DNA of 64,000 nt from an uncultured Allomuricauda sp. (GCF_947499695.1 NZ_CANMPQ010000001.1:1612001-1676000); one strand, 5' to 3'. Positions 54,546 to 64,000 are shown, counted from the stretch's first letter. The notes: generated by a model not told the origin, from the sequence alone. Translations and numbers: made by a program.

Positions 54546-55262
54546 TTACTTTCTACGACGTTGTGGTTTTTTACCATCACGCTTGTCGCCTTTACCTTGA
54601 CCTTTGGACAATCCTACTAGTGGGGAAAGTTCTCTTTTTCCGTAAACTTCACCCTTCATGATCCAAACTTTGATTCCCAATCTTCCGTAGGTTGTATGTG
54701 CTTCATGCAAAGCATAATCCACATCAGCACGGAAAGTTGACAGAGGAATTCTTCCTTCCTTGTAAGATTCCGAACGTGCCATTTCAGCTCCGTTCAAACG
54801 TCCAGAAATCTGAATTTTGATACCTTCTGCATTCATACGTATTGCAGCTGCAATCGCCATTTTGATGGCACGACGGTATGAAATTCTGCTTTCAATCTGT
54901 CTTGCGACACTAGCAGCAACCAAGTTGGCATCCAATTCAGGTCTCTTGATTTCATGAATATTGATCTGAACCTCTTTGTTGGTGATTTTCTTAAGCTCTT
55001 CTTTAAGTTTATCAACCTCTTGTCCACCTTTACCAATGATAATACCAGGTCTAGCCGTAGTAATAGTAATGGTGATCAATTTTAGAGTTCTCTCTATAAT
55101 TACCCTTGACACACTGGCTTTTGCCAAACGTGCATGGACATATTTTCTAATCTTATCGTCCTCTGCAAGTTTATCGCCGTAATCATTGCCTCCGTACCAG
55201 TTGGATTCCCATCCTCTGATAATTCCTAAGCGATTTCCTATCGGATTGGTCTTCTGTCCCAT
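54546..55262 (-). CDS. rpsC: 30S ribosomal protein S3
   Basis: 238 residues: [20 protein letters not shown], a type 2 KH domain with the [14 protein letters not shown] loop, and [13 protein letters not shown]. The basic tail ([15 protein letters not shown]) is at the C-terminus. It forms the mRNA entry channel with S4 and S5. Confidence 0.98.
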   Translation of the reverse strand: MGQKTNPIGNRLGIIRGWESNWYGGNDYGDKLAEDDKIRKYVHARLAKASVSRVIIERTLKLITITITTARPGIIIGKGGQEVDKLKEELKKITNKEVQINIHEIKRPELDANLVAASVARQIESRISYRRAIKMAIAAAIRMNAEGIKIQISGRLNGAEMARSESYKEGRIPLSTFRADVDYALHEAHTTYGRLGIKVWIMKGEVYGKRELSPLVGLSKGQGKGDKRDGKKPQRRRK

Positions 55263-55270
55263 ATTATACT

Positions 55271-55678
55271 CTAGCTTTGAACGTTGTTGTTAGATTCCAA
55301 AATCATGGTAACATGGTTGGAACGTTTTCTAATTCTGTGTGCTCTTCCTTGTGGTGCAGGACGAAGTCTCTTCAACATAGTTCCTCCATCCACACGGATT
55401 TCCTTAATAAAAAGATCAGCATCCTCAATACTTGCATCTTCATTCTTAGCTTCCCAGTTGGCAATTGCTGAAAGCAATAATTTTTCCAACTTTCTTGAAG
55501 CTTCTTTTGGGTTGAACCTTAAAATAGCCAAGGCCATTTCTATCTGCTTACCTCTGATTAAATCAGCGACCAAACGCATCTTTCTTGGTGAGGTTGGGCA
55601 GTTGTTCAACTTTGCGATAGCAAGCTGTTTTTTCTCTTCTTTTAACCTTTCGGCCATTTGTCTTTTACGAACTCCCAT
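55271..55678 (-). CDS. rplV: 50S ribosomal protein L22
   Basis: 135 residues: [20 protein letters not shown] and the tunnel loop ending [17 protein letters not shown]. The N-terminus ([18 protein letters not shown]) is about 20 residues longer than the E. coli form, typical of Bacteroidota. It lies 7 bp after rpsS. Confidence 0.98.
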   Translation of the reverse strand: MGVRKRQMAERLKEEKKQLAIAKLNNCPTSPRKMRLVADLIRGKQIEMALAILRFNPKEASRKLEKLLLSAIANWEAKNEDASIEDADLFIKEIRVDGGTMLKRLRPAPQGRAHRIRKRSNHVTMILESNNNVQS

Positions 55679-55685
55679 AGCTTAC

Positions 55686-55964
55686 TTACTTTTTACCTTT
55701 GTTTTTAGCTCCTGCATGACCTCTAAAAGATCTTGTAGGTGAAAATTCTCCAAGCTTGTGACCCACCATGTTTTCAGTAACATATACAGGAACAAATTGT
55801 CTCCCGTTGTGCACCGCGATGGTCTGTCCTACGAAATCCGGAGTTATCATTGAGGCTCTCGACCATGTTTTGATAACCGTTTTCTTACCTGAATCTATAT
55901 TGTTCTGGACTTTCTTTTCCAGACTATGATGAACGTAAGGTCCTTTTTTTAATGAACGTGCCAT
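55686..55964 (-). CDS. rpsS: 30S ribosomal protein S19
   Basis: 92 residues: [19 protein letters not shown] and [18 protein letters not shown], both conserved. Located in the 30S head with S13. It lies 12 bp after rplB. Confidence 0.98.
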   Translation of the reverse strand: MARSLKKGPYVHHSLEKKVQNNIDSGKKTVIKTWSRASMITPDFVGQTIAVHNGRQFVPVYVTENMVGHKLGEFSPTRSFRGHAGAKNKGKK

Positions 55965-55976
55965 TTACTTTTTCTT

Positions 55977-56801
55977 TTATTTCTTTCTACGTTCTATGAT
56001 ATATCTATTGGTGTCCTTGGTCTTAGAACGCGTTCTAAATCCTTTAGCAGGAATACCGTTCTTAGATCTTGGATGACCTCCTGAAGCTCTTCCTTCACCA
56101 CCACCCATTGGATGATCGACGGGGTTCATAGCTACTGGTCTAGTTCTTGGCCTTCTACCCAACCATCTGCTTCTACCTGCTTTACCAGATACTAACAATT
56201 GGTGGTCAGAGTTGGAAACAGCTCCAACAGTGGCCAAACAATTGGCCAAAATCATTCTTGTCTCACCAGAAGGCAATTTGATAGTAACAAATTTTCCATC
56301 CTTAGCCATCAACTGAGCAAATGTACCAGCACTACGTGCCATAACAGCACCTTGACCAGGCCTTAATTCGATACACGAAATAATGGTACCCAAAGGAATT
56401 TCACTTAATGGAAGTGCATTTCCAATTTCTGGGGAAGCCTTTGGTCCTGAAGAAACCTTCTGACCAACTTGCAATCCGTTTTGGGCAACTACATATCTTT
56501 TTTCACCGTCTTTATACTCAATTAGAGCGATAAATGCAGTTCTGTTAGGATCGTACTGGATAGAAACCACTTTGGCATCCATGCCTTGCTTATCTCTTTT
56601 GAAATCGATAATACGATACCTTCTTTTATGACCTCCACCTCTATGGCGAATCGTCATTTTTCCTTGACTGTTCCTACCACCTGACTTTTTTAACGGAGCA
56701 AGCAAGCTTTTTTCCGGCTTATCAGTAGTAATCGCGTCAAATCCGTTTACTACTCTAAAACGCTGTCCAGGGGTTATCGGTTTTAATTTTCTAACTGACA
56801 T
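55977..56801 (-). CDS. rplB: 50S ribosomal protein L2
   Basis: 274 residues, two RNA-binding domains. [19 protein letters not shown] and [13 protein letters not shown] are typical. The His of NPVDHP that lies near the peptidyl transferase centre is kept; the next His of the E. coli HPHGGG segment is Met here (HPMGGG). It lies 9 bp after rplW. Confidence 0.98.
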   Translation of the reverse strand: MSVRKLKPITPGQRFRVVNGFDAITTDKPEKSLLAPLKKSGGRNSQGKMTIRHRGGGHKRRYRIIDFKRDKQGMDAKVVSIQYDPNRTAFIALIEYKDGEKRYVVAQNGLQVGQKVSSGPKASPEIGNALPLSEIPLGTIISCIELRPGQGAVMARSAGTFAQLMAKDGKFVTIKLPSGETRMILANCLATVGAVSNSDHQLLVSGKAGRSRWLGRRPRTRPVAMNPVDHPMGGGEGRASGGHPRSKNGIPAKGFRTRSKTKDTNRYIIERRKK

Positions 56802-56810
56802 TTCTAGTCT

Positions 56811-57101
56811 TTATAGATTACTGTAAAAATCAATAATATCACCTTCCACCACATCTACAATTGCTTTTTTCAAAGCATTGGTTTTTCCGTGTTGGATTCC
56901 TGTTTTTGTATAACGACTCTTACGGTTTGGACCATAATTCATGGTTCTCACCTTTTCTACAGAAACACCATAAGTAGCCTCCACAGCTTCTTTAATTTGA
57001 AGCTTGTTGGCTGTTGGGTCAACGTAGAAACCATAACGATTGAAAAGCTCGCTATCAGCGGTCATTTTTTCCGTAATGATTGGTTTTATCAACACACTCA
57101 T
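56811..57101 (-). CDS. rplW: 50S ribosomal protein L23
   Basis: 96 residues: LIKPIITEKMTADSE start, YGVSVEKVRTMNYGPNRKSR core. It docks trigger factor and SRP at the tunnel exit. It lies 7 bp after rplD. Confidence 0.97.
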   Translation of the reverse strand: MSVLIKPIITEKMTADSELFNRYGFYVDPTANKLQIKEAVEATYGVSVEKVRTMNYGPNRKSRYTKTGIQHGKTNALKKAIVDVVEGDIIDFYSNL

Positions 57102-57108
57102 GATATTC

Positions 57109-57738
57109 TTATTTCTTAAGGTTCGATTCTATTCCTTCCAAAGCACTCTCCGTCAACACGATATTGTTTGCATTAACAATTTTGTAAGTACTTAATTCTG
57201 AGTTGATTACAACTTCAGAACGCTCCAAATTGCGCGACGACAAATATACATTATTATTGGAACCGCCCAACACTATTAGAGACTTTTTGTTTTCTATACC
57301 CAAAGAGCTCAAAAATGCTTTGAAATCTTTTGTCTTTGGTGCCTCAAAATTGAAGTCCTCAACAACTGTGATTGCCTTCTCTTTTGATTTCAATGTCAAC
57401 GCTGATTTACGAGCCAAACGCTTGACATTTTTATTCAATTTTTGGGAATAATCTTTTGGTCTTGGGCCAAAGATTCTACCACCACCCTTAAAAATTGGAG
57501 ATTTGATACTACCTGCTCTTGCAGTACCTGTTCCCTTCTGCTTCTTAATTTTACGGGTACTACCGGCAATCTCTGCTCTTTCCTTGGATTTATGAGTACC
57601 TTGTCTCTGATGGGCCAGGTATTGCTTTACATCCAAATAGATGGCATGCTCATTAGGCTCTATCCCGAATACATCATTAGAAAGGTCAACCTTTCTACCT
57701 GTATCTTTTCCTTTGATATCTAAAACTGCAACCTTCAT
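57109..57738 (-). CDS. rplD: 50S ribosomal protein L4
   Basis: 209 residues: the tunnel loop [20 protein letters not shown] and [20 protein letters not shown]. In E. coli L4 represses the S10 operon through a leader; here a hairpin lies two genes upstream (58401-58437). It overlaps the rplC stop by one base. Confidence 0.98.
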   Translation of the reverse strand: MKVAVLDIKGKDTGRKVDLSNDVFGIEPNEHAIYLDVKQYLAHQRQGTHKSKERAEIAGSTRKIKKQKGTGTARAGSIKSPIFKGGGRIFGPRPKDYSQKLNKNVKRLARKSALTLKSKEKAITVVEDFNFEAPKTKDFKAFLSSLGIENKKSLIVLGGSNNNVYLSSRNLERSEVVINSELSTYKIVNANNIVLTESALEGIESNLKK

Positions 57739-58355
57739 TACTTCTCAATTGTTACGTAAGCATTCTTGTGACCAGGAACAGCACCTTTTACTACGATAAG
57801 GTTTTTCTCTGGAACCACTTTCAATACTCTTAAGTTTTGAACTGTAACTCTATCACCACCCATTCTACCGGCCATTTTCATTCCTTTGAAAACTCGGGCA
57901 GGATAAGATGCCGCACCAATGGAACCTGGAGCTCTTAATCTGTTATGCTGACCGTGTGTTGCTTGACCAACACCAGCAAAACCATGTCGCTTAACAACTC
58001 CTTGGAATCCTTTTCCTTTTGATGTACCAATTACATCAACAAATTCACCTTCTGCAAAAAGGTCGGCACCAACGGTGTCTCCCAATTTGTATTCTCCTTC
58101 AAAATCACGGAATTCAACGACTTTCTTCTTTGGAGAAGCACCTGCTTTTTTTACATGGCCCAATTCGGCCTTGTTTGCACGTTTTTCTGCCTTGTCATCG
58201 AAACCCAGTTGAAGGGCATTGTACCCGTCGACCTCTTCGGTTCTGACTTGGGTAACCACGCAAGGTCCAGCCTCAATAACGGTACATGGAATGTTCTTTC
58301 CATTTTCGTCGAAGATGCTGGTCATGCCGATTTTTCTTCCTATTAACCCAGACAT
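57738..58355 (-). CDS. rplC: 50S ribosomal protein L3
   Basis: 205 residues: [39 protein letters not shown] with the Gln that PrmB-type enzymes methylate in other bacteria, and [15 protein letters not shown]. It sits under the peptidyl transferase centre. A 158-bp gap with a terminator-like hairpin separates it from rpsJ. Confidence 0.98.
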   Translation of the reverse strand: MSGLIGRKIGMTSIFDENGKNIPCTVIEAGPCVVTQVRTEEVDGYNALQLGFDDKAEKRANKAELGHVKKAGASPKKKVVEFRDFEGEYKLGDTVGADLFAEGEFVDVIGTSKGKGFQGVVKRHGFAGVGQATHGQHNRLRAPGSIGAASYPARVFKGMKMAGRMGGDRVTVQNLRVLKVVPEKNLIVVKGAVPGHKNAYVTIEK

Positions 58356-58513
58356 ATATATTAATTAATTGTTTACTTTTTAAAGCGCCAATATCTTGGC
58401 AAAAAAATTGGGTCAAAGAAAAATTCTGTGACCCAGATAAGTTTTCTTTTTCCCGTTTTTCCTTCGCACGCAGCTCAGGACATGTTCACCTTTCCTTTAA
58501 AAGGCGTGCAAAT
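58356..58513 (-). promoter_or_regulatory. rpsJ-rplC intergenic leader with terminator-like hairpin
   Basis: By far the widest gap in the rpsJ-to-rpmJ stretch. On the minus strand, TGGGTCA (58435-58429) pairs with TGACCCA (58415-58409). Inside, AGAA pairs with TTCT across one C-T mismatch with a TTT loop, and an A plus seven T follow the stem. That is an intrinsic terminator or attenuator. Nearer rpsJ, GCACGC and GCGTGC form a second 6-bp inverted repeat about 30 bp apart. No promoter with a good -33 was found. Confidence 0.6.
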
Positions 58514-58819
58514 TTACACTTTTATTTCGACTTCAACACCACTTGGAAGCTCTAATTTCATTAAAGCATCGATAGTTTTTGAAGAAGAGCTATAAATATC
58601 CAATAATCTCTTATAAGAACTTAGTTGGAATTGCTCTCTCGATTTCTTGTTCACGTGAGGTGAACGCAAAACTGTAAATATTTTTTTGTGCGTTGGCAAC
58701 GGAATTGGTCCCGTAACTACTGCACCTGTTGTCTTAACTGTTTTCACAATTTTCTCAGCAGATTTATCCACTAAATTGTGATCATAAGATTTAAGCTTTA
58801 TTCTAATTTTTTGACTCAT
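58514..58819 (-). CDS. rpsJ: 30S ribosomal protein S10
   Basis: 101 residues: [39 protein letters not shown]. Besides the ribosome it is also the NusB partner in antitermination (NusE). It lies 12 bp after fusA, with no tuf between, which is usual for this phylum. Confidence 0.98.
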   Translation of the reverse strand: MSQKIRIKLKSYDHNLVDKSAEKIVKTVKTTGAVVTGPIPLPTHKKIFTVLRSPHVNKKSREQFQLSSYKRLLDIYSSSSKTIDALMKLELPSGVEVEIKV

Positions 58820-58831
58820 CTTGCTGAAAAA

Positions 58832-60958
58832 TTAAGCGGTTACACCTTTAACTGATTTAATAACTTCTTCTGCAATATTCGTTGGAGTTTCTGCGTAGTG
58901 TGAAAATTCCATTGTTGAAGTAGCTCTACCTGATGACAATGTTCTTAATGAAGTAACATAACCAAACATTTCAGATAAAGGTACTTCACCTTTTACCACC
59001 TTAGAACCAGCTCTATCACTCATATCACTAATAGTTCCTCTACGTCTGTTCAAGTCACCAACAATATCACCCATGTTTTCTTCAGGTGTTAACACCTCAA
59101 TCTTCATTATAGGCTCCATCAATACTGATCTAGCAGACTTAGCAGCAGCTTTGTACCCCATTTTTGCAGCCAATTCAAAGGACAATGAATCTGAATCCAC
59201 AGGGTGGAAAGAACCATCCTTTAAAGTAACCTTCATGCTATCCATCTCAAATCCAGCTAAAGGACCATTCTTCATGGCTTCCTTAAATCCTTTTTCTACA
59301 GATGGAATATATTCTTTAGGAATATTACCTCCTTTAATTGTGTTTACAAATTCCAATCCTACCACTTCATCACCAGCTGGCTCCATAGTAAAGACGATAT
59401 CAGCAAATTTACCACGACCACCAGACTGTTTCTTATAAACTTCTCTATGGTCAGCAGATTGTGTAATTGCCTCCTTGTACTCAACTTGGGGCTGTCCTTG
59501 GTTCACTTCAACCTTAAACTCACGACGCAAACGGTCAACAATAATATCCAAGTGAAGCTCACCCATACCAGAAATAATGGTTTGACCTGAGGCTTCATCC
59601 GTTTTTACCTGGAACGTAGGATCTTCTTCAGCCAATTTTGCCAAAGACATACCCAATTTATCTACATCAGCCTTTGTTTTAGGCTCAACCGCAATACCGA
59701 TTACTGGATCAGGGAAATCCATGCTCTCAAGAACAATAGGATGTTTCTCAGCAGACATGGTATCACCAGTCTTGATATCCTTAAATCCTACGGCAGCACC
59801 TATATCTCCTGCTTCAATGTACTCAATAGCATTTTGCTTGTTGGAGTGCATCTGATATATACGGGAAATACGCTCTTTTTTACCTGAACGATTATTCAAA
59901 ATGTAAGATCCAGCGTCCAATCGACCAGAATATGCTCTAAAAAATGCCAAACGACCAACAAAAGGATCCGTAGCAATTTTAAATGCTAAAGCAGAAAATG
60001 GCTCTTTCGGGTCCGGTTTTCTTGTAATCTCGTTTCCAGTATTTGGATCAGTACCTACAATATCATCCTTATCGATAGGAGAAGGCAAGTAACGACAAAC
60101 GGCATCCAATAAAAATTGGACTCCTTTGTTTTTGAAGGATGAACCACAAATCATTGGAATAATAGCTCTATCCATTACAGCAGCTCTAAGTGCAGCGTGT
60201 ACTTCTTCCTCGGTAATGGAATCTTCATCTTCGAAGAATTTTTCCATTAACTCTTCATCATATTCTGCAACAGCTTCAATCAAGGCAGCTCTATACTCCT
60301 TAACCTCTGCTTTCATTTCCTCAGGGATATCGATAACATCAAAAGTAGAACCGAAACCTTCTTCGTGCCAAACAATAGCTCTATTCTTCGCCAAATCCAC
60401 GATTCCTTTGAAATCGGCTTCATCACCAATAGGCAAAACAATTGGAACTGCATTGGAACCCAACATGGTTTTAACCTGATTACAAACCATTAGGAAATTA
60501 GATCCCTGACGGTCCATTTTGTTAACGAAACCAATTCTAGGTACTTTATAGTTATCAGCCAATCTCCAGTTCGTTTCAGATTGTGGCTCAACACCATCAA
60601 CTGCACTGAACAAGAAGACCAATCCATCCAAAACACGCAATGAACGGTTTACCTCTACGGTAAAATCCACGTGTCCCGGAGTATCAATAATATTAAAGTG
60701 ATATCCTTTTGCATCAGCTGTAGGCTGACCATTTTCGGTAGGAAACTGCCATGTACAAGTTGTAGCCGCAGAGGTAATGGTAATACCACGCTCTTGCTCT
60801 TGCTCCATCCAGTCCATCGTAGCTGCACCATCGTGTACCTCTCCGATTTTATGACTTACACCAGTATAGAAAAGAATACGCTCTGTAGTAGTAGTTTTTC
60901 CAGCATCAATATGCGCTGCAATACCAATGTTCCGTGTATATTTTAAATCTCTTGACAT
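58832..60958 (-). CDS. fusA: Elongation factor G
   Basis: 708 residues, five domains. G1 [10 protein letters not shown], switch [21 protein letters not shown]3 DTPGHVDF, G4 NKMDR. The C-terminal domains III-V end in a normal EF-G tail. It drives translocation. The fusidic-acid pocket looks standard. Starts 8 bp after rpsG. Confidence 0.98.
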   Translation of the reverse strand: MSRDLKYTRNIGIAAHIDAGKTTTTERILFYTGVSHKIGEVHDGAATMDWMEQEQERGITITSAATTCTWQFPTENGQPTADAKGYHFNIIDTPGHVDFTVEVNRSLRVLDGLVFLFSAVDGVEPQSETNWRLADNYKVPRIGFVNKMDRQGSNFLMVCNQVKTMLGSNAVPIVLPIGDEADFKGIVDLAKNRAIVWHEEGFGSTFDVIDIPEEMKAEVKEYRAALIEAVAEYDEELMEKFFEDEDSITEEEVHAALRAAVMDRAIIPMICGSSFKNKGVQFLLDAVCRYLPSPIDKDDIVGTDPNTGNEITRKPDPKEPFSALAFKIATDPFVGRLAFFRAYSGRLDAGSYILNNRSGKKERISRIYQMHSNKQNAIEYIEAGDIGAAVGFKDIKTGDTMSAEKHPIVLESMDFPDPVIGIAVEPKTKADVDKLGMSLAKLAEEDPTFQVKTDEASGQTIISGMGELHLDIIVDRLRREFKVEVNQGQPQVEYKEAITQSADHREVYKKQSGGRGKFADIVFTMEPAGDEVVGLEFVNTIKGGNIPKEYIPSVEKGFKEAMKNGPLAGFEMDSMKVTLKDGSFHPVDSDSLSFELAAKMGYKAAAKSARSVLMEPIMKIEVLTPEENMGDIVGDLNRRRGTISDMSDRAGSKVVKGEVPLSEMFGYVTSLRTLSSGRATSTMEFSHYAETPTNIAEEVIKSVKGVTA

Positions 60959-60966
60959 TTTACCAA

Positions 60967-61443
60967 TTAGAATCTAAAGTGTGAGAATGCTTTATTGGCC
61001 TCAGCCATTTTGTGTGTATCAACTCTTTTCTTAACAGCAGCGCCTTCTTCTTTTGCAGCGGCCAAGATTTCGGCAGCCAATTTTTGCGCCATAGATTTTT
61101 CATTACGCTTTCTGGCGTAGCTGATCAACCATTTCATAGCGGTTGAAATCTTTCTGTCAGGACGAATCTGCATAGGAATCTGGAACGTTGCCCCACCTAC
61201 TCTTCTACTTCTTACCTCCACGTGTGGCATTACATTGGAAAGTGCATCCTTCCAAAGCTCCAATCCGTTTTTCTCTTCGTCTGTATTTTTCTCTTCAACA
61301 ACATCAATCGCATCATAAAAGATTTTAAATGCAACTGATTTTTTTCCATCCCACATCATCATGTTCACGAAACGCGTCACCAATTGATCATTAAATCTTG
61401 GATCCGGCAACAACGGCCTTTTCTTTGCCTGTCTTTTTCTCAT
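60967..61443 (-). CDS. rpsG: 30S ribosomal protein S7
   Basis: 158 residues: [20 protein letters not shown] and [19 protein letters not shown]. It organises the 30S head and the mRNA exit. In E. coli it represses the str operon. Starts 22 bp after rpsL. Confidence 0.98.
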   Translation of the reverse strand: MRKRQAKKRPLLPDPRFNDQLVTRFVNMMMWDGKKSVAFKIFYDAIDVVEEKNTDEEKNGLELWKDALSNVMPHVEVRSRRVGGATFQIPMQIRPDRKISTAMKWLISYARKRNEKSMAQKLAAEILAAAKEEGAAVKKRVDTHKMAEANKAFSHFRF

Positions 61444-61465
61444 TTCTTCTTCTTAAAAGTGTTAA

Positions 61466-61840
61466 TTACTTTTTAGGACGTTTTGCACCGTACTTAGATC
61501 TACGTTGTGTTCTTCCTGCAACTCCTGCAGTATCCAAAGCACCACGGACGATGTGATATCTAACTCCTGGCAAATCCTTTACTCTTCCACCTCTTACCAA
61601 TACTATCGAGTGCTCTTGGAGGTTATGTCCTTCTCCAGGGATATAAGCATTCACTTCCTTACCATTTGTAAGCCTAACCCTAGCAACTTTTCGCATTGCA
61701 GAGTTTGGTTTCTTAGGTGTAGTAGTGTAAACACGCGTACAAACCCCTCTTCTTTGAGGACACGAATCCAAAGCAGCCGATTTACTCTTCTTGGTAATTG
61801 TGACTCTTCCTTTTCGTACTAATTGTGAAATTGTTGGCAT
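61466..61840 (-). CDS. rpsL: 30S ribosomal protein S12
   Basis: 124 residues: [20 protein letters not shown], then [18 protein letters not shown] and [14 protein letters not shown]. The two Lys (in PKKPNS and VKDLPG) that mutate to give streptomycin resistance are the wild-type residues. It is the first gene of the 32-gene block; a promoter lies 44 nt upstream. Confidence 0.98.
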   Translation of the reverse strand: MPTISQLVRKGRVTITKKSKSAALDSCPQRRGVCTRVYTTTPKKPNSAMRKVARVRLTNGKEVNAYIPGEGHNLQEHSIVLVRGGRVKDLPGVRYHIVRGALDTAGVAGRTQRRSKYGAKRPKK

Positions 61841-61866
61841 TAAAAATTTCTATTAAATAAAAATAA

Positions 61867-61881
61867 CCCTCTTTTTGAGGG
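61867..61881 (-). promoter_or_regulatory. 5'-terminal hairpin of the rpsL transcript
   Basis: On the minus strand CCCTC-AAAAA-GAGGG forms a perfect 5-bp stem. Given the -7 element at 61892-61885, transcription should begin at or 1-3 nt before this stem, so the mRNA of the whole block would start with the hairpin. It ends 26 nt before the rpsL ATG. Confidence 0.5.
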
Positions 61882-61884
61882 CTG

Positions 61885-61915
61885 CAAATGTAGTGATATT
61901 TCGGAATAATTCAAA
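61885..61915 (-). promoter_or_regulatory. Promoter of the str-S10-spc-alpha block
   Basis: Minus strand: TTTG (61915-61912), a 19-bp spacer, then TACATTTG (61892-61885), both perfect matches to the Bacteroidota -33 and -7 consensus. It is the best promoter in the window, as expected for the ribosomal operon. Confidence 0.8.
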
Positions 61916-62106
61916 TGCCTTGCAATTTTTTTACAAGAATATTCCAACCTCATTGACGATCAAAGGCAAGGTTACATTTATCAGGAATTAACAACAAAGT
62001 GAAAAATTATCAATTCTGGATGGAAAACACGCAAAATATGACAATGAAAAAGGAGCTAAATTTCTTACTTATATATTAAGGTATAAACAATAAGTTGAAG
62101 AAACAC

Positions 62107-62871
62107 TTAAAATGAGGTTTGTTCATTGGAGTTTACAAAACTCACCAACTTGACCAGATCTTCCTTTTCTTTAAAATTGATATTGTTATCCTTAATAAAC
62201 TTTTTAACCTCAGTTTGTTTTTCCTTGGAAACGAGTTCCATGAAAGATTTTTTAGAATTCTTGACTCGCTGAGGATTCTTATCACCTATTCCTATATAAT
62301 AGGAGTTAGAATTCAAAAATTGTGGAGGCACAGGCTCATGGAATGAGGTTTCGGGTTTTTTGCCCTCTTTGAAATTTTTAGCCTTTTTATGATATAAACT
62401 ATACCGTCCGTTTGATACAAGCTCGGACAGATATCCTTCAATTAAGTTCTTTTCAGCATCCAAAAAACTTCGTAGCACATATATTTCATTTCCAATCTCA
62501 AAGGATAATCGAGTGCTTTTAGAGATAGCCTCGACCTCATGCTTTTCAGTTTTCTTTGCCTCTATTTCATCTGCATAGGCGTTATACCTCATGAGATAGC
62601 TTCCATAGTATTGATCCCCCAAGAATACTTTTCCAATTTGGAAATCCTCATTATAATACATAGAACCTCTTATGTCGGATATTTTAATTGGTTTTCCGTT
62701 CCAATTCCTAAGTCTATTGGTTAACTCATTCATATGAGCAGCCATTGTTGTGTTGTTCCAAACAGGTCCAGCTGAACTTAATGCACTTGATCCCTGCTGC
62801 GAAAAGCCGTGGCGAGGAAAGAATAGTCCATTGAGTAAAAGCAGTAAACCTAAAAGATGATTGGTTCTCAT
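62107..62871 (-). CDS. Hypothetical secreted protein
   Basis: A 254-residue exported protein with a Sec signal (LLGLLLLLNGLFFPRHGFSQ, cleavage near Gln25). The middle (GKPIKISDIRGSMYYNEDFQ and YYGSYLMRYNAYADEIEAKK) resembles conserved secreted proteins of unknown function in Flavobacteria. The C-terminal third is Lys-rich and helical. No catalytic motif. It lies between the ribosomal promoter region and the susC upstream region with no partner gene. Confidence 0.78.
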   Translation of the reverse strand: MRTNHLLGLLLLLNGLFFPRHGFSQQGSSALSSAGPVWNNTTMAAHMNELTNRLRNWNGKPIKISDIRGSMYYNEDFQIGKVFLGDQYYGSYLMRYNAYADEIEAKKTEKHEVEAISKSTRLSFEIGNEIYVLRSFLDAEKNLIEGYLSELVSNGRYSLYHKKAKNFKEGKKPETSFHEPVPPQFLNSNSYYIGIGDKNPQRVKNSKKSFMELVSKEKQTEVKKFIKDNNINFKEKEDLVKLVSFVNSNEQTSF

Positions 62872-63295
62872 TATCTTGTTTTAGGATCAATCTACAATTA
62901 TTAAAACTTTAGGAGGTACTTCTAAATCGGGGGGCTTCAAATCATAAAACGATTTTATCAAAACGTTCAACAATGCATATCGAGACACAATCATTCCACC
63001 TTCCTAATAAAATTTACAGAATTTGCATTAGTTAAAAACACAGGCTTAAACCCATGGATAGTTAGAAAACCCACAACTTATGGTATTGTTTTATCCATTC
63101 TTAACAGCTCCTATAAGCCTGAAATTACATTCTCAACATTTTATCAATACTACAATTAAGACATCAATAAATTTCTATAATCCACATTGAGACCTACGTA
63201 ATTGCAAAGATCATCTTAAAATTTTAGTAAAATTAGTTTGGATTATTAACATGAAATTATGATTTTAGCGCCTAGCTAATTCAAATAATTTTAAA
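62872..63295. other. Gene-free upstream region of susC with nested inverted repeats
   Basis: A 424-bp AT-rich gap with no ORF of note. It holds a nested set of inverted repeats: CAGGCTTA (63041-63048) with TAAGCCTG (63114-63121); inside it ATGGAT (63054-63059) with ATCCAT (63093-63098); inside that AAAAC (63066-63070) with GTTTT (63088-63092). A TTTG at 63237-63240 with an imperfect -7 near 63260 could be the susC promoter. No tRNA or IS end is seen. Confidence 0.5.
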
Positions 63296-64000
63296 ATGAG
63301 AACAAAACTTAATGGATTGTTAACGCTGTTATTGGCGTTTGTTGTGCAAATTTCCTTTGCACAAGACAAGACGATTTCAGGTACAGTTACGGATTCCTCT
63401 GGTCTTCCGTTGCCTGGGGTCAACATTGTCGTCGAAGGCACCACTAATGGTACCCAAACAGATTTTGATGGTAACTATTCAATCAGTGCCAGTCAAGGTC
63501 AGACACTACTTTTCACCTATATAGGGCAGCGCCCTGCAAGTAGGGCGATCGGCGCGGAGAGCGTTATCAACGTTCAGATGCAGGACGATACCCAGGCCCT
63601 TGAGGAAGTTGTGGTAACGGCCCTTGGTATCAAGAGAGAGAAACAAGCATTGGGTTATGCGGTTACCGAGGTAGGTAGCGAGGACCTAGAGCAAAGACCC
63701 GATGGCGATGTTGCCAGGGTGCTCCAGGGAAAGGCCGCCGGGGTACAGATAACAAACCAGAGTGGACTTTCCGGATCGGGAACAAATATTATAATCCGTG
63801 GTCTATCCACGTTCAGCTCCAGTAACCAGGCGCTGTTCATCGTGGACGGTGTACCTTTCAGTACGGACACCAACTCACAAGGTAGACAGGGTGACCGTCA
63901 GGATTTCATCAACGGTAACAACGGTTCGAGTAGGTTCCTTGACCTTGACCCGAACAGTATCGAGAGCGTGAACGTGCTTAGGGGTCTTGCGGCCGCCACA
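63296..64000 (+). CDS. SusC/RagA-type TonB-dependent receptor, N-terminal part
   Basis: The first 235 codons of a SusC-like outer-membrane receptor; it runs off the right edge. Signal peptide (ISFAQ, about residue 23), a carboxypeptidase-D-regulatory domain (TISGTVTDSSGLPLPGVNIV, about 24-105), then a plug from about 110 (EVVVTALGIKREKQALGYAV, VLQGKAAGVQITNQSG, NQALFIVDGVP). Such receptors import glycans or peptides with a SusD lipoprotein, expected beyond the window. GC rises from about 35 percent in the first 60 bases to about 60 percent from roughly 63530 on, unlike the neighbouring genes. Confidence 0.93.
   Translation, partial: MRTKLNGLLTLLLAFVVQISFAQDKTISGTVTDSSGLPLPGVNIVVEGTTNGTQTDFDGNYSISASQGQTLLFTYIGQRPASRAIGAESVINVQMQDDTQALEEVVVTALGIKREKQALGYAVTEVGSEDLEQRPDGDVARVLQGKAAGVQITNQSGLSGSGTNIIIRGLSTFSSSNQALFIVDGVPFSTDTNSQGRQGDRQDFINGNNGSSRFLDLDPNSIESVNVLRGLAAAT

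Noticed and set aside
44812..58555. Many plus-strand open frames of 60-150 codons opposite the ribosomal genes
   Set aside because: They mirror conserved ribosomal proteins, share their boundaries, and give low-complexity Ser/Leu/Phe-rich peptides with no motif.
62872..63295. Possible invertible promoter switch before susC, as in Bacteroides
   Set aside because: The inverted repeats are only 5-8 bp, shorter than known inversion sites, and no recombinase gene is in the window.
63296..64000. Truncated susC pseudogene
   Set aside because: The frame is open to the last base; it stops only because the window ends.

Overview
The window is a piece of a Bacteroidota chromosome, most likely a marine member of the Flavobacteriaceae. 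Four things point there: AT-rich DNA, with no strong Shine-Dalgarno sequence upstream of the starts I checked; many promoters of the Bacteroidota type (-33 TTTG, about 19-20 bp, -7 TAnnTTTG); many lipoproteins; and a SusC-type TonB-dependent receptor plus an ECF sigma/FecR/TonB-receptor cassette. I see no tRNA, rRNA, CRISPR array, IS element or prophage. Genus and species cannot be fixed from the sequence alone.

Left part (1-21.4 kb): accessory and housekeeping genes in short operons. On the minus strand lie the start of a secreted peptidase, a CotH-like lipoprotein, a cysteine synthase-family enzyme and a LolE-type permease. A NamZ-like muramidase diverges from the permease with only 3 bp between the two starts. 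Then come a fatty acid hydroxylase-family membrane protein, a YkgJ cysteine-cluster protein, a methyltransferase, a metalloprotease lipoprotein, QueE, a HerA/DUF853 ATPase with a small lipoprotein, a DUF4440 protein, an HxlR regulator divergent from an alpha/beta hydrolase, a DUF1080 + Gfo/Idh/MocA pair (periplasmic keto-sugar chemistry), a VOC protein, an esterase + DUF2306 pair, a 51-residue lipoprotein, FolD and Ffh.

Middle (21.4-44.6 kb): an ECF sigma factor, FecR anti-sigma factor and STN-domain TonB receptor form a trans-envelope signalling cassette. Divergent to it is a 583-residue lipoprotein built from four short repeats and three calycin-like repeats. Next come an MtfA-like peptidase coupled to argS, a three-gene operon ending in a DUF2867 SDR protein, several secreted or lipoprotein genes (carboxypeptidase-regulatory domain, PD40 propeller, glycosidase-like TIM barrel), two guanidino-group hydrolases (arginine deiminase-like and CtlX), and the central-metabolism genes gltA, glgA, eno and carA.

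Right part (44.7-61.9 kb): one minus-strand block of 32 genes, rpsL-rpsG-fusA-rpsJ through rpoA-rplQ. It is the fused str, S10, spc and alpha operons, with secY and infA inside and tuf and map absent. It starts at a textbook Bacteroidota promoter whose predicted transcript begins with a hairpin, and ends at an intrinsic terminator after rplQ. A terminator-like hairpin with a U-tract sits inside the block between rpsJ and rplC.

Right edge (62-64 kb): a secreted hypothetical protein, a 424-bp gene-free region with nested inverted repeats, and the first 235 codons of a SusC/RagA receptor whose base composition jumps from about 35 to about 60 percent GC part-way through.

Nothing here is clearly a wholly new system. 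The best leads are the hairpin inside the S10 operon, the repeat lipoprotein divergent from the sigma/FecR/receptor cassette, the composition break in susC, and a group of -7 promoter elements placed 4-8 bp from start codons, which suggests leaderless mRNAs.
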